Part shown: positions 1 through 9,065 of the stretch, piece by piece | Position numbering within the stretch: position 1 is the stretch's first letter | Layout: each line of letters starts with the position of its first letter | DNA from: Polystyrenella longa | Lineage (GTDB): Bacteria; Planctomycetota; Planctomycetia; Planctomycetales; Planctomycetaceae | NCBI RefSeq assembly: GCF_007750395.1 | Contig: NZ_CP036281.1 | Location: forward strand, 4,735,001-4,799,000 | Length of the DNA stretch: 64,000 nt | Reading direction: 5' to 3' | Translations under genes and position numbers: made by a program | Notes under the pieces: model-generated | What the model saw: the letters and a program-made list of their open reading frames with translations, nothing else | Databases searched by the model: none | What the model was told of the DNA's origin: nothing

Positions 1-409
1 CCATCGCTGCGTTCACTCTTTGCTGATCGTCGTTATTCGCAACATTCTCCTCCGGAAATTCTTCCTCAGAAGCAGCCTGTAATTCTTCAAGCGATTTCAG
101 ATTGTCGGTTCTCACGAAGGGGTCGTGTTTTAGTATTCGCTCCAGTGGGCTTTCTAACCATTCCCGATCAACTTCAACATTCGCCTCCGTAGCCAACTGC
201 ATCGCGGAAGAATTAATGGAATTGCTCGTAACGACAGTTGGAGCTAACGATGCCACAGCCGTGGTGTTTATTTCAACAGGTTTCAGTGAATCGTCTGATT
301 CGGCAAACTGTCCGTAGACGACCCAGATCAGCACCAACACCAGGAGAGGGATTGCAGCCATCTTGGCTTTCTCACGGACCTCATTCTTTTTCGAATTGGT
401 TTCAGCCAT
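1..409 (-). CDS. PilP/GspC-like pilus assembly protein (partial, runs off left edge)
   Basis: The 5' part of a minus-strand gene, about 136 codons, open to the window edge. The ATG at 409 overlaps the 3' end of the PilO-like gene by 8 bases (shared ATGGCTGA), so the two are translationally coupled. The N-terminus is basic, followed by one membrane segment (about residues 19-34) and then an acidic, Ser/Thr-rich linker. A LERILKHDPF stretch near residue 95 resembles the DPF motif that precedes the periplasmic domain in PilP/GspC proteins. Its place directly after pilM-N-O-like genes is where pilP normally sits, and the secretin (pilQ/gspD) would be expected further left. The membrane topology is visible; the PilP/GspC role is inferred from position and the DPF motif. 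Confidence 0.6.
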   Translation of the reverse strand, partial: MAETNSKKNEVREKAKMAAIPLLVLVLIWVVYGQFAESDDSLKPVEINTTAVASLAPTVVTSNSINSSAMQLATEANVEVDREWLESPLERILKHDPFVRTDNLKSLEELQAASEEEFPEENVANNDDQQRVNAAM

Positions 410-1034
410 GTTGCCCCTCCGGAAGTGAGGCTATCCGCTCAGTCTTTCTCACCGGCATAAAATAGATGTGGAGCTGTAAGGACGCCTTGTATTGCGGAAC
501 CTCTTCTTCCAACTGTTTTTTACTGGTAGCTCCAATCGGCTCAACAAAGAGTTGACTGACGCGGTTCAATCGTTGCAGGGAATGCATTTCATCTAGAAAG
601 TAACAGATACCTGTGTACCCACCATGAGCATTCAACTTAATTTGTAACTCGCGGTACTCTTCGCCAGACGATATCTGTTGAGGTTGATAGTCCTGAATCT
701 TCACTCCTGATTTTCGAGCAAGCCCCGTGATCTGGGCGAGAAAATCAACCTCTTTGGGTTGCTCAGGCATTCGCTTCAACAAATCGACCAGTTTCTGTTG
801 TTGAATACTCAACTCTTCCTGAGCAAGACGATGAGCGCTAGCGACCTCGTCTTCTGAATTCATTAACGCCAACAATTCCAGTCGCTGCGCATCGAGTGAG
901 ACCTCTCGAGCTTTCAGCTGATCATACCCGAAACGATAGCCAGCGATCAGAGAGATAAGCACAACCGCCATACAGGCAATGTGTATCCCCATATCGATCA
1001 ATTTCAATTGATTTCGGTCGCTGGAATTTTTCAC
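402..1034 (-). CDS. PilO-like type IV pilus inner-membrane assembly protein
   Basis: 210 residues with a GTG start at 1034. One membrane segment at about residues 15-33 is followed by a heptad-rich coiled coil (about 38-95). A compact C-terminal domain then contains the characteristic PilO stretch, with VDFLAQITGLARKSGV followed by a GGYTGICYFLDEM helix. In type IV pili, PilO dimerises with PilN in the inner membrane and links the cytoplasmic PilM ring to PilP and the secretin. It lies between the PilN-like gene (98-bp gap) and the PilP-like gene (8-bp overlap). The family call rests on topology, the PilO domain pattern and gene order. It could equally be called GspM-like. Confidence 0.8.
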   Translation of the reverse strand: MKNSSDRNQLKLIDMGIHIACMAVVLISLIAGYRFGYDQLKAREVSLDAQRLELLALMNSEDEVASAHRLAQEELSIQQQKLVDLLKRMPEQPKEVDFLAQITGLARKSGVKIQDYQPQQISSGEEYRELQIKLNAHGGYTGICYFLDEMHSLQRLNRVSQLFVEPIGATSKKQLEEEVPQYKASLQLHIYFMPVRKTERIASLPEGQHG

Positions 1035-1132
1035 GATATTGGACTTAACTCTGATGTTCCTGTTGATACATGAGTAATTGGATTAATGCGTCTCGGTTCC
1101 TGAATTTACATAAAACGGGTCTACTGATCGGT

Positions 1133-1741
1133 CTATAACTGGCACTCAATTTTAAATATTCGGAGTTTACGATCGTCTATTTGTTGTTCAGCAATCGAAA
1201 TTAATTCGACGGAATGAAACAGTCCTGTGGACGACATGTCAGCAATGAACCCAGTAATGGTTAAGTCATCCATAGCAAGCCCATCCAGCTGCAAAGACAT
1301 TTCAGTAGGATCTCGCGTTTCTTCCGGTGAATCTGAGGCGGTTCGCGTCATCTGTTGGCGTGAATTGCTGGTGGTAGATAACCGGAAGATCGTCAGATAA
1401 AGATCGCCTGCTCTGGCCGCAGCGGCTTCACTGACTTTTCCCAGTGTTTGAAGCGGAATATTTTTCTGCTCCAACCCCATTCCCAGTTGCTGTCGTTTTC
1501 GAAGTTTATTGATCTCTCCGTTTGAGTATTCCGTTTCATCCAGATGTTGCTGGATCGGTTTCACATCCAATTGCATTTGCTCGACCAGTCTCGCCTCTTT
1601 TTCAATTTCCGCCCGATGGACGATGTAATAGAAAATGAGGCCTCCCCAAAGGAGAAACATCACGGCTCCCCACTGCTTCAGTCGAATACGAATGAGAGAT
1701 CGCTTGAGAAACCCGATTGGGAGTAGATTGATATTCTGCAT
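1133..1741 (-). CDS. PilN-like type IV pilus assembly protein
   Basis: 202 residues from the ATG at 1741. The ATG shares bases with the PilM-like stop (TGATG) and has a good GGAGGTGG ribosome site 8 bases upstream, inside the pilM-like gene. An in-frame GTG three codons earlier is less likely. The opening MQNINLLP is the usual PilN start: in PilN this conserved cytoplasmic INLLP tail docks into PilM. A membrane segment follows at about residues 25-41, then a coiled coil and a small periplasmic alpha/beta domain. It is expected to pair with the PilO-like protein encoded next. Confidence 0.85.
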   Translation of the reverse strand: MQNINLLPIGFLKRSLIRIRLKQWGAVMFLLWGGLIFYYIVHRAEIEKEARLVEQMQLDVKPIQQHLDETEYSNGEINKLRKRQQLGMGLEQKNIPLQTLGKVSEAAAARAGDLYLTIFRLSTTSNSRQQMTRTASDSPEETRDPTEMSLQLDGLAMDDLTITGFIADMSSTGLFHSVELISIAEQQIDDRKLRIFKIECQL

Positions 1742-2847
1742 CACTTCCACCTCCGCAATGAGGCGAGTGACGCCGCAGGTCCGAACAGGGGGACCAGATT
1801 TTGATGAAGCGGCGTGTCGAGTGTGTCCGTCAGACGAAGGGACCAGGGTTTGACTGATATTTTTAACGGAATGGCGAGAGGCTCATACACCTGACGAAAC
1901 AGGGCCCCGCCACCGAACAGCCAGATATGATTCCATTCTGGCAAGCGAGTATTTGACTGTATGTATTGAACAGTTCGATTGACTTCCTTCTGGACCAGAT
2001 TGATATATTGATCAATCACTGGTTGCAGTCTTTTATTTAATGCCGATTGAAATTCGGCAGAACGACTTTCGTTCGATAGCATTGAGCACAACAGGTTCCA
2101 GCACTGCTGTTCCGACAAGCCTAGCTCTTTCGACAGGTCCTGCAGAAAGACTTGGAACTGACACCCTCGTAGCACACGCGTGTAAAAAGGGTTCCCCTGC
2201 TTCAGAAAAACCAATGTTGCGGCAGAGTACCCCCAGTCGATGGCAACTGTGGTCTGGTGACGCGCCATCGGATCCGCCATAATTATCGCTCGCGCTAAGC
2301 TGAAGGGCAGACCATCGAGAACTCGACAATTTAAGCTCGCTCGCTCCAGTGCTTTTCCAACGGCGGTCGAATTGCTGTTCGCCAGTGCGTAGACGATCAA
2401 CGAGGTTACTTCGTCGGTGGAGTCGCTCAACTCTTCTTCAGGTTCCCAGAAATCGAAAATGACATCTTCCTGGAGCTCGGAAACCAACTCCTGATGGATC
2501 ATCTCTTCATATTCGTCTAATGAAGACTCAGGCAGATTGACGGTGCGATAGTCGGTGGCGGACAGTGAAACCACTGCGGCTGCCTGTCGATTCTTCCATC
2601 CAGTAGAGAGGGAGACCATCTTCGAAAGCTCTGCGCTGAGCACCGAAGTAGATAGATGCTTCTCTTGCCAGAGCCCCGAATTGCAAACAGAGGCAAACTG
2701 CATCTGGCTAATTTTCCAGACGTCGTTTTCCTGCTCGACCTCCGCCAGTTTGAGCGCACTCCGTCCGATATCGACACCGAGCCAACTCCGTAGCGGCGCG
2801 AACTGTCGACCCTTAAAGGGGGCCAGTAAACTGGAGGTTAAAAACAT
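1741..2847 (-). CDS. pilM: PilM-like actin-fold pilus assembly ATPase
   Basis: 368 residues, soluble. It opens its fold with WLGVDIGRSALKLAEVE, the phosphate-1 loop of the PilM/FtsA/actin superfamily. A second nucleotide-binding strand is at VAIDWGYSAATLVFL (about residue 200), and a C-terminal HIWLFGGGALFRQV stretch matches the adenosine loop. PilM forms the cytoplasmic ring of the type IV pilus alignment complex and binds the N-terminal tail of PilN. The next gene is PilN-like and starts within its stop codon. Length is near that of typical PilM (about 350 residues). Divergence from proteobacterial PilM is high, but fold motifs and order agree. Confidence 0.85.
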   Translation of the reverse strand: MFLTSSLLAPFKGRQFAPLRSWLGVDIGRSALKLAEVEQENDVWKISQMQFASVCNSGLWQEKHLSTSVLSAELSKMVSLSTGWKNRQAAAVVSLSATDYRTVNLPESSLDEYEEMIHQELVSELQEDVIFDFWEPEEELSDSTDEVTSLIVYALANSNSTAVGKALERASLNCRVLDGLPFSLARAIIMADPMARHQTTVAIDWGYSAATLVFLKQGNPFYTRVLRGCQFQVFLQDLSKELGLSEQQCWNLLCSMLSNESRSAEFQSALNKRLQPVIDQYINLVQKEVNRTVQYIQSNTRLPEWNHIWLFGGGALFRQVYEPLAIPLKISVKPWSLRLTDTLDTPLHQNLVPLFGPAASLASLRRWK

Positions 2848-2933
2848 AGTGTGCGGCTTCCATCCACAGCAGAGTCCAAAATGGCCAACGGGCCGACGAT
2901 ATCAGGTTGAATCCTGACATCGCACATTCGAGG

Positions 2934-3236
2934 TTAGCGGCTTCCTCCCATTTGTTTTTCGATCCGCTCGAGTCTTCCGTCCATTCGTACGAGAATCTCT
3001 TTGATTTCCTGCAGTGTCTTGGCCGAACGGGCGCCACCACTTTCAAATGCTTTCGGCGGGGTTTCGTCACGCGGGGCTGCGTGGAGGTGCTCGTTGTCTT
3101 CCCAACTTAGACCGGTGAACAAACCAAAGATCATGGCGATCACGATAGCGAGCGGAAGCGAGCGGTTGGATTTCACCAAATGCCGCGTGGTTTCATCAGC
3201 GGACTGACTGCGCTGTACATCTTCTTCGTTGATCAA
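2934..3236 (-). CDS. Small membrane-anchored coiled-coil protein of the pilus cluster
   Basis: About 100 residues from a TTG at 3236, chosen because a strong AAGGAGAG ribosome site lies just upstream. The ATGs at 3269 and 3275 have none. A hydrophilic 27-residue cytoplasmic tail precedes one membrane segment (about 28-46), then a short linker and a C-terminal helix (about 72-98) with heptad spacing and basic/acidic alternation. It sits between the PilC/GspF-like and PilM-like genes on the same strand. I do not recognise the family. A platform or PilM-associated accessory role is a guess from location. Confidence 0.65.
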   Translation of the reverse strand: MINEEDVQRSQSADETTRHLVKSNRSLPLAIVIAMIFGLFTGLSWEDNEHLHAAPRDETPPKAFESGGARSAKTLQEIKEILVRMDGRLERIEKQMGGSR

Positions 3237-3355
3237 AATCTCTCTCCTTAGAATTTTGGCTCGGACCATTCTCAACGTCCGTTATTGGGCGCATCCAGAT
3301 TCGATCACCGCACGTGTCGGCATTTCCACGCGAGAGATGTTTCGTGCAACCCTGA

Positions 3356-4606
3356 TTAGTGCGACTGAGTCGAAACATCCAGCAGTGGGAGCATGATCGC
3401 CAGCACGATACCCGCGACAACCGCTCCTGTCACCACGATAATCGCCGGTTCGAGGACCTTCGTAAGCCCCTTGACCTGTCGTTCCCCTTCATCTTCAAAA
3501 AAGGAACCGACTTCAGTGAGAACCGTTCCCAGATTACCCGTCTGCTCAGCCGTCAGGACCATCTGGGCAGCGCCCCGGGGGATAAAATCGGCTTTCATAA
3601 ATATAGAGCCGATCGAACGCCCACTAATTACTTCGTCTTCCAGACGCTGAAATAGCGACTGATAATGCATGTTCTTCAAAGATCTTTGACAAAGCTGCAG
3701 CGATTCGAGTAGTGGAATCCCACTTTGTAGCAAGGTCCCCAAAAGCTGAAAAACCCTCCCAATCATTACAGCTTGCGAAGCCGCGCGAATCAGCGGAAAG
3801 TAAAGCAGGAAGGAATCGCGCCTGCGATGCGCTGATTCGGTCCTACTCCAGCAAAATAGACTCGCGGAACAAGCGATCGTCCCCAGCGACAATATCAGCA
3901 GGTTTTCACGAATCAGGCTGGAAATGTCGAGCAACAGTTGAGTAAACGGGGGAGCAACTGTTCCGAGATCCTGAAACACCTGGGCAAACTGCGGAAGTAC
4001 GAAAAAGATCAGCGCGAGAAGAACGAGACCACATACTCCAACCAATACAAGCGGGTAAGCCATGACCTGCTTCAATGTAGAAATTAGCCGAACCTCGTTG
4101 CGGATTAATTCCGCCATGCGATTAAGCACATGGGGTACGCGCCCGGCTGCTTCCCCCGCCGCGACGCTGGCGATGTAGGTAGCATCGAAAGCATGGGGTT
4201 GATTCTCAAGAGCCGCAGAAACCGATTTTCCATCGGAAACCTCTGAATGGATTTCCAGCAAAGTCTCGCGGAACGCCTCATGTGTGGTCTGTTGGGCGAT
4301 ATTATGAATTGATGCCGCCAGGTCAATTCCGGAGCGGCACATGATAGCCAACTGTGTAGTGAAGAACAGGATTTCGGTTCGCGGAATCTTCCTTCGTCTT
4401 GAAGGTTTGCTACGTTTGTTCAAAGTCAGTCTGCCCGACTTCTTTGATTTCTTCGAGCTTGTTTGATTAGATTTCGTCTCTGTTACAGAGAGTGGAAACA
4501 ATTGCTGTCGGCGCAGACTCTCTCGCGCCTCCTGTTCCGTATGTCCGTCGAGGACACCAGTGGAGATCTCGCCTGATTTGGATTTTGCTTTGTATGCATA
4601 AGGCAT
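3356..4606 (-). CDS. Type II secretion/type IV pilus platform protein (GspF/PilC)
   Basis: 416 residues, standard length. The N-terminus MPYAYKAKSKSGEISTGVLD is the usual PilC/GspF opening. Two T2SSF domains follow (about 75-200 and 275-400). Hydrophobic segments lie near 181-205, 236-255 and 385-410, giving the three-helix topology of the family. The basic, Lys/Arg/Ser-rich linker between about 47 and 73 is longer than usual. The protein is the inner-membrane platform on which the assembly ATPase acts, and the ATPase gene is the next one upstream (182-bp gap). Confidence 0.93.
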   Translation of the reverse strand: MPYAYKAKSKSGEISTGVLDGHTEQEARESLRRQQLFPLSVTETKSNQTSSKKSKKSGRLTLNKRSKPSRRRKIPRTEILFFTTQLAIMCRSGIDLAASIHNIAQQTTHEAFRETLLEIHSEVSDGKSVSAALENQPHAFDATYIASVAAGEAAGRVPHVLNRMAELIRNEVRLISTLKQVMAYPLVLVGVCGLVLLALIFFVLPQFAQVFQDLGTVAPPFTQLLLDISSLIRENLLILSLGTIACSASLFCWSRTESAHRRRDSFLLYFPLIRAASQAVMIGRVFQLLGTLLQSGIPLLESLQLCQRSLKNMHYQSLFQRLEDEVISGRSIGSIFMKADFIPRGAAQMVLTAEQTGNLGTVLTEVGSFFEDEGERQVKGLTKVLEPAIIVVTGAVVAGIVLAIMLPLLDVSTQSH

Positions 4607-4788
4607 GGTGTTTTTTCCTGTCCGAAAGGACGCGGATCATTGCCAGGAAACCAAGGGAAAATAGCGAGGTGTGAATTATTCAATGGAGAGTTCAAAGCCA
4701 ACTGAAAACAATCGATTTATAACGACTCGTGAGAGGACCTCTTCAGGATGTTAAAATAAAATGTGACTAATAACGGTGACTTGATTCA

Positions 4789-6537
4789 TCAATCGGCAAA
4801 GGCCAGACGGACAACTTCATCCAGACTTGTGGAACCCGACTCGGCCAGTTTGATCCCTTCGTCGAGCAACGAATTGATGCCCTTCTTATCGAAGAGGTCG
4901 CGAACAGCGGACATATCATCCGAATGGGTGATCGCCTGACGGAATTCACGATCGATCGGCAAGACTTCATAAATCCCTGTTCGACCGGCGAACCCGGTAT
5001 CGTAACATTGAGCGCACCCTTCTCCCTTCGAAAACGAACGACGTGTGTCGCCGCTGTATTCAATCATCTGCAGCATTTCTTCGTTGGGATAGTATTTCGT
5101 CCGGCAGCGAGGACAGACTGTTCGAATCAGTCGTTGTGCCACTACCCCGACCAGCGCGGCCGATATCTTGTAGGGCATAATCCCCATGTCCATCAGTCGC
5201 GTAATGGCCCCGATGGTGCTGTTGGTGTGTAGCGTGCTCAATACCAGGTGACCTGTTAAAGACGCCTGTATCGCCATTTCTGCTGTCTCGGCGTCACGAA
5301 TTTCCCCAACCATGATCACGTCAGGGTCCTGTCGCAGGATTGACCGGAGTGCATCGCTGAAGGACAGATTCGCTGAAGGATTGGCGTGGACCTGGTTAAT
5401 CATGTCCAATTGATATTCCACCGGATCTTCTACCGTCACGATATTCGTGTGAACGGACTTAATTAGTTCCAGTGCGGAATAGAGGGTGGTCGTTTTACCG
5501 CTACCTGTAGGCCCCGTTACCAGCAGCAGTCCGTGCGGCTTCTGGAGCATTTTTTTAATCGGATTAAGTTGTTCGGAGGGAATACCCAGTTCGTTCAGAT
5601 TGAACGTCAGGTTCTTTCTATCGAGAACACGCATCACGACCTTTTCCCCTTTAACGGTGGGGAGCGTGGACACACGAATGTCGACCTCTCGATTATCAAC
5701 AACGACATGCATCCGGCCGTCTTGGGCTTGTCGGTGTTCGGCAATGTCCATACGAGCCATGACCTTCACCCTGGAAACGAGTGCAGCGTGAAAATCGCGG
5801 CGGGGACGCAATACTTCTCGCAACATTCCATCAACACGAAAGCGGATCGTCGTATGTTTCTGACCTGGCTCAATATGAATGTCGCTCGCACCCTGGCGAA
5901 TCGAATTCACAATGAAGTAATTTACCAGGTTGATAATCGGGCTGCCGTCGGCCATCGCTTCGGATGACTGTAAATCGAGCAGCATCGTATCGGCCTGCAA
6001 CTCGATTGCCGACTCATCGATATCGGCCGTCACGTGGTCTACTTGAAAGTCCTTTTCGTAACAGCGAGGTATCAGCCGTTCGATAGAAGACTTCAATGCG
6101 ATGACGGGCCTGACTGTCAAACCCGTGAGGCGTTCAACTTCATCGACCTGCCGCAAGTTTTGCGGCTCCGCCATGGCGACGAAGATTTCCTTACGCACTT
6201 TGAAAAGCGCAACCGCCTTCAACGTTTCCGCATGGGAACGAGGTATCATCTGTACGACTTTGGGGTCGACGATTCCCTCTCGCAGGCGTACGGAGGGAAC
6301 GCCCAGTTGTTGATTCAGGAATGGAAGAATTTCTTCTTCTTCAACGAGCCCCATGCGCGTCAGGATCTCTCCTAAACGCGTGTTGTCTTTTTCCTGGCGT
6401 TCCAGGGCGCGTTCCAAGTCATCCTGACTGAGGAGACCGGCGCGAACCAAGCGGGCCCCCAGCGGGAGCGACGCTTCGGGAACGTCCCACAGGGGGTCAT
6501 GTGTTTTGATTTTGGATGCGGGGGTCGCGATACTCAA
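4789..6537 (-). CDS. Type II secretion/type IV pilus assembly ATPase (GspE/PilB)
   Basis: 582 residues from a TTG at 6537 that overlaps the STAS stop (TTGA), with GGGGAG about 9 bases upstream. An MshEN-type N-terminal domain (about 25-165) precedes the hexameric ATPase core. The core has Walker A GPTGSGKTTT (about 345), an Asp box, Walker B VIMVGEIRD, and a His box with LSTLHTN. A four-cysteine zinc site (CPRC ... CAQC) lies near the C-terminus, as in PilB/GspE and not in the retraction ATPase PilT. It powers pilin extraction and polymerisation with the PilC-like platform. No pilT is present in the window. Confidence 0.95.
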   Translation of the reverse strand: MSIATPASKIKTHDPLWDVPEASLPLGARLVRAGLLSQDDLERALERQEKDNTRLGEILTRMGLVEEEEILPFLNQQLGVPSVRLREGIVDPKVVQMIPRSHAETLKAVALFKVRKEIFVAMAEPQNLRQVDEVERLTGLTVRPVIALKSSIERLIPRCYEKDFQVDHVTADIDESAIELQADTMLLDLQSSEAMADGSPIINLVNYFIVNSIRQGASDIHIEPGQKHTTIRFRVDGMLREVLRPRRDFHAALVSRVKVMARMDIAEHRQAQDGRMHVVVDNREVDIRVSTLPTVKGEKVVMRVLDRKNLTFNLNELGIPSEQLNPIKKMLQKPHGLLLVTGPTGSGKTTTLYSALELIKSVHTNIVTVEDPVEYQLDMINQVHANPSANLSFSDALRSILRQDPDVIMVGEIRDAETAEMAIQASLTGHLVLSTLHTNSTIGAITRLMDMGIMPYKISAALVGVVAQRLIRTVCPRCRTKYYPNEEMLQMIEYSGDTRRSFSKGEGCAQCYDTGFAGRTGIYEVLPIDREFRQAITHSDDMSAVRDLFDKKGINSLLDEGIKLAESGSTSLDEVVRLAFAD

Positions 6538-6869
6538 TGCGTATAACTCCCCACCGCAGAAAGGGTATCCGGGTAAACTTCAAACTTGCTTAGAAAACCA
6601 GTGATACGGAGGATGTCTTCACACACAGGATTCGGGGCAGCGAGTTTTAGATTGCCACCGCTGGAGAGACAGGATTCAAGCGAATCCAGCAACCATTCCA
6701 ATCCAGAGCTATCAAGCAGCGGTGTATTTTTAAAGCTGAATACAACTTTAGGTTGGCCCGCCTGTTTGCATTCCTTGAGGAGTTCGTCGATCTCTTCCAG
6801 ATAATCGCTCGTGAGCGCATCGGTACCTTCAATGATTGAAATAGCACCTTGTTTTTTTCGTGAATACAT
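6534..6869 (-). CDS. STAS-domain protein (anti-sigma-factor-antagonist type)
   Basis: 111 residues from the ATG at 6869, which has AAAGGGG 9 bases upstream. A longer in-frame start would overlap the kinase gene and lacks a ribosome site. The whole protein is one STAS domain with the LLDSSGLEWLL motif (DSSG at about 53-56), whose serine is the phosphorylation site in SpoIIAA/RsbV proteins. The gene lies between a sensor kinase and the pilus ATPase and overlaps the ATPase start. It may therefore act in partner switching that controls pilus assembly. No RsbW-type anti-sigma kinase is adjacent, so its partner is unknown. Confidence 0.85.
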   Translation of the reverse strand: MYSRKKQGAISIIEGTDALTSDYLEEIDELLKECKQAGQPKVVFSFKNTPLLDSSGLEWLLDSLESCLSSGGNLKLAAPNPVCEDILRITGFLSKFEVYPDTLSAVGSYTH

Positions 6870-6882
6870 TCGATCGGCCCCT

Positions 6883-8301
6883 TTATTGCATTGGCAACTG
6901 GACGGTGAACTGGGTTCCTTTATCAATCTCAGATTGAATCAGGATTTGTCCGCCATGAAGTTCAATGACTTCGCTTGTATAAGCGAGACCAATACCATTG
7001 CCGGGAATGTCTCGAACCCGGGGATCGCTACTGCGGAAGAATTGCTCGAAGATTCGGCTGATCTCTTCATCGCGAATACCAATACCACTGTCTTCAATAT
7101 GAAAATGCATCGACGAACCAACCTGTTCCACACGGAAAAGAACCTTGCCCCCCTCCATCGTGTACTTGGCCGCATTCCCGAGTAAATTAACCAGCGAGGC
7201 CACAATTTTGTCTTTGTCGACGCTGATTTTGCTCAGTTTGGGAGGGACGTTCAATTCGAAGGCGATCTGTTTCTGCTCCATCTGAGGTTTGACATTTTCG
7301 CAGACTTCTTCAATCAAACGCAGCAGGTCCGTTTCATTTCTCGTAATGGACAGAGAGCCGGCTTCGATCTGTTTGATATCAAGTAAACTGTCTACGAGGC
7401 GGGCGAGCCGAGTTGCTTCGCTGTTGATGATATTGCAAAAGTTTTTGTGATCTTCAACATCCATATCATCCGCTGTCTGCAATGTTTCCGCATAGGCTTT
7501 AATATTCGCCAGTGGCGTTCGCAGTTCATGAGTCGCAGAAGAAAGAAACTGGTCTCGCATTTCGTCGGCCAGTTTATTCTGTGTTACATCCGAGAAATGC
7601 CAGAGGAGCATCCGGTCCCTATTTACGATTGGACGCGTTTTGATGGAGACAACGCCATCACTCGTCTGATCGCCCAACGCGATTTCGAAGTTCATCGGAC
7701 GATTCGCTTTAATCATCTGCTCCAGTTCGGGAATACGTTCGTATAATTCGTCCGGGAGGATTTCTGCCAAGGTCTTCGTCTTCACTTCTTCAGGCAACTC
7801 AACATTGAGAATGGCACCGAAAGAGAGATTTGCATATTGAATCATGCCTTCGTCGTTGGTGACGACAATGCCTTCAGACAGATTTTCGAGGGCCTGAGTA
7901 CTAAGTTGGTCATGCGAAGAGTTGATCTCGCCGCAGACGCGTTCCTCAAGAACCTGGAGTGATTCCTGATGAGCCATTTTTTCGGCCAACTTGTTCCAGG
8001 CCAACACCAGTGGTTGGCTGGAATTCATGATAGGATCGAGAGAAAAACGACCCGTCTGGTCACCGATGACTCCTAGCAACCTGCTTTCCAGGTATCCCAG
8101 AACTCGAATATCACGGGTAAGCAGATAACTTCCCACCACCACAATCACCAGTGGACCGACAAAGCATAGCGCGAGATAAACAGGGAGAACCTCACTAAAG
8201 CTGCTTCCCCACTGGAGAATCCCCCAGATCAGCGCGCAGCTCAAAACATAACAAAGAATTAACCTTTGTTTTGTAGTCAGGTTGTGCAGGATGGCGCTCA
8301 T
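6883..8301 (-). CDS. PAS-domain sensor histidine kinase in the pilus cluster
   Basis: 472 residues. Two membrane helices (about 14-31 and 38-61) have almost no loop between them, so a large periplasmic sensor is absent. A linker and a PAS domain (about 130-240) follow, then HisKA with the phosphoacceptor in THELRTP (His258). The HATPase_c domain has an N box near Asn376, a G1 box DSGIGI (about 404-409) and a G2 box GNGIGLA. Signals are probably read in the membrane or by PAS in the cytoplasm. It lies 13 bases upstream of the STAS gene, and the likely partner is the single-domain receiver encoded upstream. It resembles PhoR/ResE-class kinases. Confidence 0.92.
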   Translation of the reverse strand: MSAILHNLTTKQRLILCYVLSCALIWGILQWGSSFSEVLPVYLALCFVGPLVIVVVGSYLLTRDIRVLGYLESRLLGVIGDQTGRFSLDPIMNSSQPLVLAWNKLAEKMAHQESLQVLEERVCGEINSSHDQLSTQALENLSEGIVVTNDEGMIQYANLSFGAILNVELPEEVKTKTLAEILPDELYERIPELEQMIKANRPMNFEIALGDQTSDGVVSIKTRPIVNRDRMLLWHFSDVTQNKLADEMRDQFLSSATHELRTPLANIKAYAETLQTADDMDVEDHKNFCNIINSEATRLARLVDSLLDIKQIEAGSLSITRNETDLLRLIEEVCENVKPQMEQKQIAFELNVPPKLSKISVDKDKIVASLVNLLGNAAKYTMEGGKVLFRVEQVGSSMHFHIEDSGIGIRDEEISRIFEQFFRSSDPRVRDIPGNGIGLAYTSEVIELHGGQILIQSEIDKGTQFTVQLPMQ

Positions 8302-8550
8302 TGTGTTTATCGATCAGAGAAATGATACCTGGCTTAAGAATGAATCTATTCGAGATAACCAGTTTGGCGTCGTACTGAAAGAGGGTTACCGTTCCAGAAA
8401 GGAACAGAAGAGGTGAAGTCACATCGAATGTGATTTTCGTCTCTTTCAATCGCGCTTATTCTGAATGTACTTGCTATCGACTAATTTCCGCAGTCGTAAC
8501 TTACATTCCAAGTTGGATGAGAATTCATTCAACGATTAAATTTTAACGAT

Positions 8551-8946
8551 TTAACTTTTATTGACCGTTTCAGAGAGAGTCTCATTAATGAAATTAACAA
8601 TCTCTCGAGGACTGAAAGGTTTGTAAAACAGTTTGATAACCTGGAGTTTTTCAGAGAGTTCATCCGGGTTTAACTCGAACCCTTTGGCAGAACACATTGC
8701 CAGAGGAACCGATTCGTAACCCGGAGTCTTCCGCATCTGTAAAGCAAAGTCATATCCGCCCATTTGCGGCATTTGGTAGTCTGAGATGATGAACTCAATC
8801 GCATGCTGGTTGATGATCTCAAGGCCTTCGACACCATTGTTGGCGACGAATACTTCGTAACCTGCCCTCTGTATATTGAATCGCAATACAGATGACATTG
8901 CCTTATTGTCTTCAACAACCAGTATCCGTTGCGGTACAGAACTCAT
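8551..8946 (-). CDS. Single-domain response regulator (CheY-like receiver)
   Basis: 131 residues from the ATG at 8946; a TTG four codons earlier is possible. This is a complete receiver domain with an acidic pocket in VVEDN, the phosphoacceptor Asp56 in FIISDYQMP, Ser86 in place of the usual Thr/Ser switch, and Lys109 in LFYKPF. There is no DNA-binding or enzymatic output domain, so it should act by protein contact, as CheY or PilG/PilH do. It sits between the major pilin gene and the sensor kinase, which makes a local phosphorelay controlling pilus activity likely, though unproven. Confidence 0.92.
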   Translation of the reverse strand: MSSVPQRILVVEDNKAMSSVLRFNIQRAGYEVFVANNGVEGLEIINQHAIEFIISDYQMPQMGGYDFALQMRKTPGYESVPLAMCSAKGFELNPDELSEKLQVIKLFYKPFSPREIVNFINETLSETVNKS

Positions 8947-9065
8947 TTTCGGGCCCAATTCCTTTGGCGATCTGAACTCGTAAGAGTCTCATCGCTCCCT
9001 GTATTTCTTTAGCTTAGTCCTCGGCAAGTCAACAACATCTGTTACCGACTTATACTGATACCAAG

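Noticed and set aside
8195-8449. 84-codon minus-strand frame upstream of the kinase gene
   Set aside because: It overlaps the kinase N-terminus out of frame and has no ribosome site or recognisable motif.
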